Assembly (NCBI GenBank): GCA_028554755.1
Contig: JAPTOF010000024.1
Span: forward strand, 8,083,328-8,147,327
Origin: Cordia subcordata
Taxonomy: Eukaryota > Streptophyta > Magnoliopsida > Boraginales > Cordiaceae
Length of the DNA: 64,000 nucleotides
Direction of reading: 5' to 3'
Positions 37,305 through 49,663 of the stretch are shown here, piece after piece. Below the pieces are notes generated by a model, which did no database searches, was not told the origin of the DNA, and was given only the letters and a program-made list of their open reading frames with translations. Each line of letters opens with the position of its first letter. Position 1 is the first letter of the stretch. The translations under genes and the position numbers were made by a program.

Positions 37305-39364
37305 GATCAAAATCTGGAACATCAACTTGGGAGAGGTGCATTGGCCAATTCCAATGACCATCAATGAAAATATCACTAACCTTTGCGTGAAGTGGGGGAT
37401 GAGGAACGGCATTTGTCCAGTGCTCAAAGAGAGGACCGTCCTTGTGCCAATTGTCAATCCAAAAGAAGGTGTTTGCTCCATTACCAATCTTGTGTTGGAT
37501 AAATCCTTTTGCTAGAACACGGCAGCCAAGAAGTGTTTTAAAAACCCAACTTGCATCCTTGGGAATTTGTAACATCCAAATAGAAGAGTCCTTGATGTAG
37601 TTTGCATGAACCCAGTGACTCCAAAGCGATTCTTTTGTTGCGTACATCCTCCAAAAAACTTTCAGCATATAGGTAAGGTTAACCTCTTCAATGCTCGAAT
37701 ACCAAGTCCTCCTCCTTCCTTCCATGCCACCTTTGGACCAGTCCCTCTCCACAAAAGGCTTTAAATTTTGTCTCAATGGCTGCCATAACACCTTTTGGTA
37801 AAAGAAATGCTTTTGCCCAATGAGTACGAATCTGAGTTTGGACGGATTTGAAGAGCACAAGTCTCCCCGCGAAAGAAAGCCAGTTATTGCACCGTGAATC
37901 AAGCTTAGAATTGATTTTTTCCAATAGAGGACAGCAATCATTCTTTCTAAGCTTTCTTGAAACAAGTGGAATACCCAAATAACGGATTGGTAGCTCACCC
38001 TCCTGGAACCCAATTCTATCCAGGATTGCTCTTTTCTCCTCTTCCGAAACCCCTCCAAGGAAGAAAACATAATAGTGTTAGATCGTCCGTACAGTATTCT
38101 AGCACATAATCCTTAGCCCCTTGTAAGAACTTAAATATACGCTTAACCATGACCTAATATACTACTCCAGGGTTTGGCTGATATCTACTAACCATGCCAA
38201 CAGCAAAGCAAATATCTAGTCTAGTACATGACATAGCATACATGAGACTCCCAACCGTTAAAGCATGAGGAACTCGCTTCCTGCTCTCTATCTTCTCAGA
38301 TGTTTTAGGACATTGATCCCGAGATAGATAAATTCCACGTCTAGAAGGTAGTGAGGCCTTGTTTGATTCCCTTATTGCTTAGGAAATGGGGTGCTAATGC
38401 TCAACTCCTAAGTTTTAGTTGGAAAAAAGCACCTCTTTGGGTTAAGCTAAGGAATGTCCCTTGTTTCCTTATTACTAGAAGAGGCTTAAGCTACATTGGG
38501 AGTACCTATTGCAACTAACGGAAGCACGTACATTCGTGGGTTTTGCACGAATTTGCATTGAAATGGATCTTTCAATGAACCTCCCGGATCACACTTTTGT
38601 GAAACTTGGAAATGGTGATTGGGCAAAAATTGACGTGGAATATGCATGGAAACCCCTTGTATGCTCAAATTGCAAGATAGTTGGTCACTCTCTTTCTTCT
38701 TGCCCAAATGCACCTATTGCAAATGCTCAAAGTCAAACGCCAAGAGTGGAAAAGAATGAATATGTTTGGAAGAATACAAAACCAAAGAGGGTTGGAGAAA
38801 AGTTAATGGCGACACTACACCATTTGCAAATGTGATTCTTGAACCTAAAGCATGCAAAGACACCATGGCTTCAAGAGCACCGTGGTTAGAAACCGATTTT
38901 CAATCCTTGAAGAAGATGGAAGTAAACCTAATGCAAATGACGAAGAAGTGAACGATTTGATCCAAGATAATAAAGAAGACGCTCAAGCAAATATTGAGAT
39001 CCAAGATGACGAGATTGTTGAGCAAATTCATAAAGTGGAAGAAGGGGAGATTGAAGGGAAGAAGGCTGCTGGTTTATTTAAAAAGCCCAAAGGATTCTTC
39101 TCCCTTGGGTATTGATGGTTCCACACTCATTTTTGATTGCAATTGATCACTTTGTTGCTTAGTGGACTTTTGATTTTGTTTCTTTCATTTTTCCGCTCAT
39201 GGAAGTAGTTTACTTTCTTTTGTAATTCTGGTTTCCTCCTTGTACTTTGATCCCTTGCCCCTAAAGCCTCGTTTAGGATGCTATTTTTAGTGGCTTGGGG
39301 TTTTTAGGCATGGTTTGTACCAAATTTGCGTTTAATCTAACTTACTTAATTCGCAAAAAAAAAA
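37305..39364 (+). repeat. Repeat unit 19 (2060 bp; core-type, locally scrambled)
   Basis: ORF2 piece to about 38070, copia to 38351, ORF1 and tail to 39364. Both core deletions. It has four private substitutions in about 40 bp at 37808-37839 and an in-frame 3-bp loss in ORF1 (gagggttggag, about 38788). The G run is short (cttggggttttt). Confidence 0.96.
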
Positions 39365-41430
39365 GATCAAAATCTGGAACATCAACTTGGGAGAGGTGCA
39401 TTGGCCAATTCCAATGACCATCAATGAAAATATCACTAACCTTTGCGTGAAGTGGGGGATGAGGAACGGCATTTGTCCAGTGCTCAAAGAGAGGACCGTC
39501 CTTGTGCCAATTGTCAATCCAAAAGAAGGTGTTTGCTCCATTACCAATCTTGTGTTGGATAAATCCTTTTGCTAGAACACGGCAGCCAAGAAGTGTTTTA
39601 AAAACCCAACTTGCATCCTTGGGAATTTGTAACATCCAAATAGAAGAGTCCTTGATGTAGTTTGCATGAACCCAGTGACTCCAAAGCGATTCTTTTGTTG
39701 CGTACATCCTCCAAAAAACTTTCAGCATATATGTAAGGTTAACCTCTTCAATGCTCCGAATACCAAGTCCTCCCTCCTTCCTTCCATGCCACCTTTGGAC
39801 CAGTCCCTCTCCACAAAAGGCTTTAAATTTTGTCTCAATGGCTGCCATAACACCTTTTGGTAAAAGAAAAGCATTTGCCCAATGAGCACGAATCTGAGTA
39901 TGGACGGATTTGACGAGCACAAGTCTCCCCGCGAAAGAAAGCCAGTTATTGCACCGTGAATCAAGCTTAGAATTGATTTTTTCCAATAGAGGACAGCAAT
40001 CATTCTTTCTAAGCTTTCTTGAAACAAGTGGAATACCCAAATAACGGATTGGTAGCTCACCCTCCTGGAACCCAATTCTATCCAGGATTGCTCTTTTCTC
40101 CTCTTCCGAAACCCCTCCAAGGAAGAAAACATAATAGTGTTAGATCGTCCGTACAGTATTCTAGCACATAATCCTTAGTCCCTTGTAAGAACTTAAATAT
40201 ACGCTTAACCATGACCTAATATACTACTCCAGGGTTTGGCTGATATCTACTAACCATGCCAACAGCAAAGCAAATATCTAGTCTAGTACATGACATAGCA
40301 TACATGAGACTCCCAACCGTTAAAGCATGAGGAACTCGCTTCCTGCTCTCTATCTTCTCAGATGTTTTAGGACATTGATCCCGAGATAGATAAATTCCAC
40401 GTCTAGAAGGTAGTGAGGCCTTGTTTGATTCCCTTATTGCTTAGGAAATGGGGTGCTAATGCTCAACTCCTAAGTTTTAGTTGGAAAAAAGCACCTCTTT
40501 GGGTTAAGCTAAGGAATGTCCCTTGTTTCCTTATTACTAGAAGAGGCTTAAGCTACATTGGGAGTACCTATTGCAACTAACGGAAGCACGTACATTCGTG
40601 GGTTTTGCACGAATTTGCATTGAAATGGATCTTTCAATGAACCTCCCGGATCACACTTTTGTGAAACTTGGAAATGGTGATTGGGCAAAAATTGACGTGG
40701 AATATGCATGGAAACCCCTTGTATGCTCAAATTGCAAGATAGTTGGTCACTCTCTTTCTTCTTGCCCAAATGCACCTATTGCAAATGCTCAAAGTCAAAC
40801 GCCAAGAGTGGAAAAGAATGAATATGTTTGGAAGAATACAAAACCAAAGAGGGTTCTGGAGAAAAGTTAATGGCGACACTACACCATTTGCAAATGTGAT
40901 TCTTGAACCTAAAGCATGCAAAGACACCATGGCTTCAAGAGCACCGTGGTTAGAAACCGATTTTCAATCCTTGAAGAAGATGGAAGTAAACCTAATGCAA
41001 ATGACGAAGAAGTGAACGATTTGATCCAAGATAATAAAGAAGACGCTCAAGCAAATATTGAGATCCAAGATGACGAGATTGTTGAGCAAATTCATAAAGT
41101 GGAAGAAGGGGAGATTGAAGGGAAGAAGGCTGCTGGTTTATTTAAAAAGCCCAAAGGATTCTTCTCCCTTGGGTATTGATGGTTCCACACTCATTTTTGA
41201 TTGCAATTGATCACTTTGTTGCTTAGTGGACTTTTGATTTTGTTTCTTTCATTTTTCCGCTCATGGAAGTAGTTTACTTTCTTTTGTAATTCTGGTTTCC
41301 TCCTTGTACTTTGATCCCTTGCCCCTAAAGCCTCGTTTAGGATGCTATTTTTAGTGGCTTGTGTTGTTTTTCGGCATGGTTTGTACCAAATTTGCGTTTA
41401 ATCTAACTTACTTAATTCGCAAAAAAAAAA
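39365..41430 (+). repeat. Repeat unit 20 (2066 bp; core-type)
   Basis: ORF2 piece to about 40132, copia to 40413, ORF1 and tail to 41430. Both core deletions. The tail G run is rewritten to gtgttgtttttcgg (41361-41374). The antisense ORF2 frame is open from about 40040 down to 39342. Confidence 0.96.
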
Positions 41431-43495
41431 GATCAAAATCTGGAACATCAACTTGGGAGAGGTGCATTGGCCAATTCCAATGACCATCAATGAAAATATC
41501 ACTAACCTTTGCGTGAAGTGGGGGATGAGGAACGGCATTTGTCCAGTGCTCAAAGAGAGGACCGTCCTTGTGCCAATTGTCAATCCAAAAGAAGGTGTTT
41601 GCTCCATTACCAATCTTGTGTTGGATAAATCCTTTTGCTAGAACACGGCAGCCAAGAAGTGTTTTAAAAACCCAACTTGCATCCTTGGGAATTTGTAACA
41701 TCCAAATAGAAGAGTCCTTGATGTAGTTTGCATGAACCCAGTGACTCCAAAGCGATTCTTTTGTTGCGTACATCCTCCAAAAAACTTTCAGCATATATGT
41801 AAGGTTAACCTCTTCAATGCTCCGAATACCAAGTCCTCCCTCCTTCCTTCCATGCCACCTTTGGACCAGTCCCTCTCCACAAAAGGCTTTAAATTTTGTC
41901 TCAATGGCTGCCATAACACCTTTTGGTAAAAGAAAAGCATTTGCCCAATGAGCACGAATCTGAGTATGGAAGGATTTGATGAGCACAAGTCTCCCCGCGA
42001 AAGAAAGCCAGTTATTGCACCGTGAATCAAGCTTAGAATTGATTTTTTTCCAATAGAGGACAGCAATCATTCTTTCTAAGCTTTCTTGAAACAAGTGGAA
42101 TACCCAAATAACGGATTGGTAGCTCACCCTCCTGGAACCCAATTCTATCCAGGATTGCTCTTTTCTCCTCTTCCGAAACCCCTCCAAGGAAGAAAACATA
42201 ATAGTGTTAGATCGTCCGTACAGTATTCTAGCACATAATCCTTAGTCCCTTGTAAGAACTTAAATATACGCTTAACCATGACCTAATATACTACTCCAGG
42301 GTTTGGCTGATATCTACTAACCATGCCAACAGCAAAGCAAATATCTAGTCTAGTACATGACATAGCATACATGAGACTCCCAACCGTTAAAGCATGAGGA
42401 ACTCGCTTCCTGCTCTCTATCTTCTCAGATGTTTTAGGACATTGATCCCGAGATAGATAAATTCCACGTCTAGAAGGTAGTGAGGCCTTGTTTGATTCCC
42501 TTATTGCTTAGGAAATGGGGTGCTAATGCTCAACTCCTAAGTTTTAGTTGGAAAAAAGCACCTCTTTGGGTTAAGCTAAGGAATGTCCCTTGTTTCCTTA
42601 TTACTAGAAGAGGCTTAAGCTACATTGGGAGTACCTATTGCAACTAACGGAAGCACGTACATTCGTGGGTTTTGCACGAATTTGCATTGAAATGGATCTT
42701 TCAATGAACCTCCCGGATCACACTTTTGTGAAACTTGGAAATGGTGATTGGGCAAAAATTGACGTGGAATATGCATGGAAACCCCTTGTATGCTCAAATT
42801 GCAAGATAGTTGGTCACTCTCTTTCTTCTTGCCCAAATGCACCTATTGCAAATGCTCAAAGTCAAACGCCAAGAGTGGAAAAGACTGAATATGTTTGGAA
42901 GAATACAAAACCAAAGAGGGTTCTGGAGAAAAGTTAATGGTGACACTACACCATTTGCAAATGTGATTCTTGAACCTAAAGCATGCAAAGACACCAACCC
43001 TTCAAGAGCACCGTGGTTAGAAACCGATTTTCAATCCTTGAAGAAGATGGAAGTAAACCTAATGCAAATGACGAAGAAGTGAACGATTTGATCCAAGATA
43101 ATAAAGAAGACGCTCAAGCAAATATTGAGATCCAAGATGACGAGATTGTTGAGCAAATTCATAAAGTGGAAGAAGGGGAGATTGAAGGGAAGAAGGCTGC
43201 TGGTTTATTTAAAAAGCCCAAAGGATTCTTCTCCCTTGGGTATTGATGGTTCCACACTCATTTTTGATTGCAATTGATCACTTTGTTGCTTAGTGGACTT
43301 TTGATTTTGTTTCTTTCATTTTTCCGCTCATGGAAGTAGTTTACTTTCTTTTGTAATTCTGGTTTCCTCCTTGTACTTTGATCCCTTGCCCCTAAAGCCT
43401 CGTTTAGGATGCTATTTTTAGTGGCTTGGGGTTTTTAGGCATGGTTTGTACCAAATTTGCGTTTAATCTAACTTACTTAATTCGCAAAAAAAAAA
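41431..43495 (+). repeat. Repeat unit 21 (2065 bp; core-type with accaaccc allele)
   Basis: ORF2 piece to about 42199, copia to 42480, ORF1 and tail to 43495. Both core deletions. Accaacccttc near 42993 is shared with the next unit and with distant unit 5. Private gtatggaaggattt near 41964. The antisense ORF2 frame is open for 263 codons (41408-42199). Confidence 0.96.
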
Positions 43496-45558
43496 GATCA
43501 AAATCTGGAACATCAACTTGGGAGAGGTGCATTGGCCAATTCCAATGACCATCAATGAAAATATCACTAACCTTTGCGTGAAGTGGGGGATGAGGAACGG
43601 CATTTGTCCAGTGCTCAAAGAGAGGACCGTCCTTGTGCCAATTGTCAATCCAAAAGAAGGTGTTTGCTCCATTACCAATCTTGTGTTGGATAAATCCTTT
43701 TGCTAGAACACGGCAGCCAAGAAGTGTTTTAAAAACCCAACTTGCATCCTTGGGAATTTGTAACATCCAAATAGAAGAGTCCTTGATGTAGTTTGCATGA
43801 ACCCAGTGACTCCAAAGCGATTCTTTTGTTGCGTACATCCTCCAAAAAACTTTCAGCATATACGTAAGGTTAACCTCTTCAATGCTCGAATACCAAGTCC
43901 TCCTCCTTCCTTCCATGCCACCTTTGGACCAGTCCCTCTACACAAAAGGCTTTAAATTTTGTCTCAATGGCTGCCATAACACCTTTTGGTAATAGAAAAG
44001 CATTTGCCCAATGAGCACGAATCTGAGTATGGACGGATTTGAAGAGCACAAGTCTCCCCGCGAAAGAAAGCCAGTTATTGCACCGTGAATCAAGCTTAGA
44101 ATTGATTTTTTTCCAATAGAGGACAGCAATCATTCTTTCTAAGCTTTCTTGAAACAAGTGGAATACCCAAATAACGGATTGGTAGCTCACCCTCCTGGAA
44201 CCCAATTCTATCCAGGATTGCTCTTTTCTCCTCTTCCGAAACCCCTCCAAGGAAGAAAACATAATAGTGTTAGATCGTCTGCAGTATTCTAGCACATAAT
44301 CCTTAGTCCCTTGTAAGAACTTAAATATACGCTTAACCATGACCTAATATACTACTCCAGGGTTTGGCTGATATCTACTAACCATGCCAACAGCAAAGCA
44401 AATATCCAGTCTAGTACATGACATAGCATACATGAGACTCCCAACCGTTAAAGCATGAGGAACTCGCTTCCTGCTCTCTATCTTCTCAGATGTTTTAGGA
44501 CATTGATCCCGAGATAGATAAATTCCACGTCTAGAAGGTAGTGAGGCCTTGTTTGATTCCCTTATTGCTTAGGAAATGGGGTGCTAATGCTCAACTCCTA
44601 AGTTTTAGTTGGAAAAAAGCACCTCTTTGGGTTAAGCTAAGGAATGTCCCTTGTTTCCTTATTACTAGAAGAGGCTTAAGCTACATTGGGAGTACCTATT
44701 GCAACTAACGGAAGCACGTACATTCGTGGGTTTTGCACGAATTTGCATTGAAATGGATCTTTCAATGAACCTCCCGGATCACACTTTTGTGAAACTTGGA
44801 AATGGTGATTGGGCAAAAATTGACGTGGAATATGCATGGAAACCCCTTGTATGCTCAAATTGCAAGATAGTTGGTCACTCTCTTTCTTCTTGCCCAAATG
44901 CACCTATTGCAAATGCTCAAAGTCAGACGCCAAGAGTGGAAAAGACTGAATATGTTTGGAAGAATACAAAACCAAAGAGGGTTCTGGAGAAAAGTTAATG
45001 GTGACACTACACCATTTGCAAATGTGATTCTTGAACCTAAAGCATGCAAAGACACCAACCCTTCAAGAGCACCGTGGTTAGAAACCGATTTTCAATCCTT
45101 GAAGAAGATGGAAGTAAACCTAATGCAAATGACGAAGAAGTGAACGATTTGATCCAAGATAATAAAGAAGACGCTCAAGCAAATATTGAGATCCAAGATG
45201 ACGAGATTGTTGAGCAAATTCATAAAGTGGAAGAAGGGGAGATTGAAGGGAAGAAGGCTGCTGGTTTATTTAAAAAGCCCAAAGGATTCTTCTCCCTTGG
45301 GTATTGATGGTTCCACACTCATTTTTGATTGCAATTGATCACTTTGTTGCTTAGTGGACTTTTGATTTTGTTTCTTTCATTTTTCCGCTCATGGAAGTAG
45401 TTTACTTTCTTTTGTAATTCTGGTTTCCTCCTTGTACTTTGATCCCTTGCCCCTAAAGCCTCGTTTAGGATGCTATTTTTAGTGGCTTGGGGCGTTTTTA
45501 GGCATGGTTTGTACCAAATTTGCGTTTAATCTAACTTACTTAATTCGCAAAAAAAAAA
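43496..45558 (+). repeat. Repeat unit 22 (2063 bp; core-type with accaaccc allele)
   Basis: ORF2 piece to about 44262, copia to 44541, ORF1 and tail to 45558. Both core deletions. Accaacccttc near 45054, as in units 5 and 21. Private ctctacacaaaagg (43936) and ggtaatagaaaagc (43988) in ORF2, and gtcagacgcc in ORF1. The copia junction is gtctgcag. Confidence 0.96.
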
Positions 45559-46384
45559 GATCAAAATCTGGAACATCAACTTGGGAGAGGTGCATTGGCC
45601 AATTCCAATGACCATCAATGAAAATATCACTAACCTTTGCGTGAAGTGGGGGATGAGGAACGGCATTTGTCCAGTGCTCAAAGAGAGGACCGTCCTTGTG
45701 CCAATTGTCAATCCAAAAGAAGGTGTTTGCTCCATTACCAATCTTGTGTTGGATAAATCCTTTTGCTAGAACACGGCAGCCAAGAAGTGTTTTAAAAACC
45801 CAACTTGCATCCTTGGGAATTTGTAACATCCAAATAGAAGAGTCCTTGATGTAGTTTGCATGAACCCAGTGACTCCAAAGCGATTCTTTTGTTGCGTACA
45901 TCCTCCAAAAAACTTTCAGCATATATGTAGGGTTAACCTCTTCAATGCTCCGAATACCAAGTCCTCCCTCCTTCCTTCCATGCCACCTTTGGACCAGTCC
46001 CTCTCCACAAAAGGCTTTAAATTTTGTCTCAATGGCTGCCATAACACCTTTTGGTAAAAGAAAAGCATTTGCCCAATGAGCACGAATCTGAGTATGGACG
46101 GATTTGACGAGCACAAGTCTCCCCGCGAAAGAAAGCCAGTTATTGCACCGTGAATCAAGCTTAGAATTGATTTTTTCCAATAGAGGACAGCAATCATTCT
46201 TTCTAAGCTTTCTTGAAACAAGTGGAATACCCAAATAACGGATTGGTAGCTCACCCTCCTGGAACCCAATTCTATCCAGGATTGCTCTCCAAGGAAGAAA
46301 ACATAATAGTGTTAGATCGTCCGTACAGTATTCTAGCACATAATCCTTAGTCCCTTGTAAGAACTTAAATATACGCTTAACCAT
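45536..46384 (-). pseudogene. Accidental copia-LINE fusion ORF, 282 codons (unit 23)
   Basis: The longest open frame in the window. It starts in the copia piece (MVKRIFKFLQGTKDYVLEY), crosses the LINE/copia boundary (LTLLCFLPWRAILDRIGF) and stays in the LINE frame to the T10 (DFDLFFLRIK). Three indels make this possible: the private 22-bp junction deletion, the T6 form of the ORF2 T tract, and the 17-bp core deletion. It joins pieces of two unrelated retroelements and lacks catalytic motifs, so it is best read as a by-product of decay, not a gene. Confidence 0.85.
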
Positions 46385-47602
46385 GACCTAATATACTACT
46401 CCAGGGTTTGGCTGATATCTACTAACCATGCCAACAGCAAAGCAAATATCCAGTCTAGTACATGACATAGCATACATGAGACTCCCAACCGTTAAAGCAT
46501 GAGGAACTCGCTTCCTGCTCTCTATCTTCTCAGATGTTTTAGGACATTGATCCCGAGATAGATAAATTCCACGTCTAGAAGGTAGTGAGGCCTTGTTTGA
46601 TTCCCTTATTGCTTAGGAAATGGGGTGCTAATGCTCAACTCCTAAGTTTTAGTTGGAAAAAAGCACCTCTTTGGGTTAAGCTAAGGAATGTCCCTTGTTT
46701 CCTTATTACTAGAAGAGGCTTAAGCTACATTGGGAGTACCTATTGCAACTAACGGAAGCACGTACATTCGTGGGTTTTGCACGAATTTGCATTGAAATGG
46801 ATCTTTCAATGAACCTCCCGGATCACACTTTTGTGAAACTTGGAAATGGTGATTGGGCAAAAATTGACGTGGAATATGCATGGAAACCCCTTGTATGCTC
46901 AAATTGCAAGATAGTTGGTCACTCTCTTTCTTCTTGCCCAAATGCACCTATTGCAAATGCTCAAAGTCAAACGCCAAGAGTGGAAAAGACTGAATATGTT
47001 TGGAAGAATACAAAACCAAAGAGGGTTCTGGAGAAAAGTTAATGGTGATACTACACCATTTGCAAATGTGATTCTTGAACCTAAAGCATGCGAAGACACC
47101 ATGGCTTCAAGAGCGCCATGGTTAGAAACCGATTTTCAATCCTTGAAGAAGATGGAAGTAAACCTAATGCAAATGACGAAGAAGTGAACGATTTGATCCA
47201 AGATAATAAAGAAGACGCTCAAGCAAATATTGAGATCCAAGATGACGAGATTGTTGAGCAAATTCATAAAGTGGAAGAAGGGGAGATTGAAGGGAAGAAG
47301 GCTGCTGGTTTATTTAAAAAGCCCAAAGGATTCTTCTCCCTTGGGTATTGATGGTTCCACACTCATTTTTGATTGCAATTGATCACTTTGTTGCTTAGTG
47401 GACTTTTGATTTTGTTTCTTTCATTTTTCCGCTCATGGAAGTAGTTTACTTTCTTTTGTAATTCTGGTTTCCTCCTTGTACTTTGATCCCTTGCCCCTAA
47501 AGCCTCGTTTAGGATGCTATTTTTAGTGGCTTGGGGATTTTTTAGGCATGGTTTGTACCAAATTTGCGTTTAATCTAACTTACTTAATTCGCAAAAAAAA
47601 AA
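45559..47602 (+). repeat. Repeat unit 23 (2044 bp, shortest; 22-bp junction deletion)
   Basis: ORF2 piece to about 46304, copia to 46585, ORF1 and tail to 47602. Besides the two core deletions it has lost 22 bp at the LINE/copia boundary (gctctccaagg at about 46284). This joins the copia and LINE frames into the longest ORF of the window. It shares gcgaagacacc and agcgccatgg in ORF1 with unit 25 but not with unit 24. Confidence 0.97.
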
Positions 47603-49663
47603 GATCAAAATCTGGAACATCAACTTGGGAGAGGTGCATTGGCCAATTCCAATGACCATCAATGAAAATATCACTAACCTTTGCGTGAAGTGGGGGATGA
47701 GGAATGGCGTTTGTCCAGTGCTCAAAGAGAGGACCGTCCTTGTGCCAATTGTCAATCCAAAAGAAGGTGTTTGCTCCATTACCAATCTTGTGTTGGATAA
47801 ATCCTTTTGCTAGAACACGGCAGCCAAGAAGTGTTTTAAAAACCCAACTTGCATCCTTGGGAATTTGTAACATCCAAATAGAAGAGTCCTTGATGTAGTT
47901 TGCATGAACCCAGTGACTCCAAAGCGATTCTTTTGTTGCGTACATCCCCCAAAAAACTTTCAGCATATACGTAAGGTTAACCTCTTCAATGCTCGAATAC
48001 CAAGTCCTCCCTCCTTCCTTCCATGCCACCTTTGGACCAGTCCCTCTCCACAAAAGGCTTTAAATTTTGTCTCAATGGCTGCCATAACACCTTTTGGTAA
48101 AAGAAAAGCATTTGCCCAATGAGCACGAATCTGAGTAAGGACGGATTTGACGAGCACAAGTCTCCCCGCGAAAGAAAGCCAATTATTGCACCGTGAATCA
48201 AGCTTAGAATTGATTTTTTCCAATAGAGGACAGCAATCATTCTTTCTAAGCTTTCTTGAAACAAGTGGAATACCCAAATAACGGATTGGTAGCTCACCCT
48301 CCTGGAACCCAATTCTATCCAGGATTGCTCTTTTCTCCTCTTCCGAAACCCTCCAAGGAAGAAAACATAATAGTGTTAGATCGTCCGCAGTATTCTAGCA
48401 CATAATCCTTAGTCCCTTGTAAGAACTTAAATATACGCTTAACCATGACCTAATATACTACTCCAGGGTTTGGCTGATATCTACTAACCATGCCAACAGC
48501 AAAGCAAATATCCAGTCTAGTACATGACATAGCATACATGAGACTCCCAACCGTTAAAGCATGAGGAACTCGCTTCCTGCTCTCTATCTTCTCAGATGTT
48601 TTAGGACATTGATCCCGAGATAGATAAATTCCACGTCTAGAAGGTAGTGAGGCCTTGTTTGATTCCCTTATTGCTTAGGAAATGGGGTGCTAATGCTCAA
48701 CTCCTAAGTTTTAGTTGGAAAAAAGCACCTCTTTGGGTTAAGCTAAGGAATGTCCCTTGTTTCCTTATTACTAGAAGAGGCTTAAGCTACATTGGGAGTA
48801 CCTATTGCAACTAACGGAAGCACGTACATTCGTGGGTTTTGCACGAATTTGCATTGAAATGGATCTTTCAATGAACCTCCCGGATCACACTTTTGTGAAA
48901 CTTGGAAATGGTGATTGGGCAAAAATTGACGTGGAATATGCATGGAAACCCCTTGTATGCTCAAATTGCAAGATAGTTGGTCACTCTCTTTCTTCTTGCC
49001 CAAATGCACCTATTGCAAATGCTCAAAGTCAAACGCCAAGAGTGGAAAAGACTGAATATGTTTGGAAGAATACAAAACCAAAGAGGGTTCTGGAGAAAAG
49101 TTAATGGGGACACTACACCATTGGCAAATGTGATTCTTGAACCTAAAGCATGCAAAGACACCATGGCTTCAAGAGCACCGTGGTTAGAAACCGATTTTCA
49201 ATCCTTGAAGAAGATGGAAGTAAACCTAATGCAAATGACGAAGAAGTGAACGATTTGATCCAAGATAATAAAGAAGACGCTCAAGCAAATATTGAGATCC
49301 AAGATGACGAGATTGTTGAGCAAATTCATAAAGTGGAAGAAGGGGAGATGGAAGGGAAGAAGGCTGCTGGTTTATTTAAAAAGCCCAAAGGATTCTTCTC
49401 CCTTGGGTATTGATGGTTCCACACTCATTTTTGATTGCAATTGATCACTTTGTTGCTTAGTGGACTTTTGATTTTGTTTCTTTCATTTTTCCGCTCATGG
49501 AAGTAGTTTACTTTCTTTTGTAATTCTGGTTTCCTCCTTGTACTTTGATCCCTTGCCCCCAAAGCCTTGTTTAGGATGCTATTTTTAGTGGCTTGGGGGT
49601 TTTTAGGCATGGTTTGTACCAAATTTGCGTTTAATCTAACTTACTTAATTCGCAAAAAAAAAA
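47603..49663 (+). repeat. Repeat unit 24 (2061 bp; core-type, right side)
   Basis: ORF2 piece to about 48368, copia to 48647, ORF1 and tail to 49663. Both core deletions, but gtaaggacgg in ORF2 as in outer units (units 7-23 have gtatggacgg). Private aatggggacac and ttggcaaatg in ORF1 and gagatggaagg near 49346. It shares gcccccaaagccttg with unit 25. The copia junction is gtccgcag. Confidence 0.96.
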
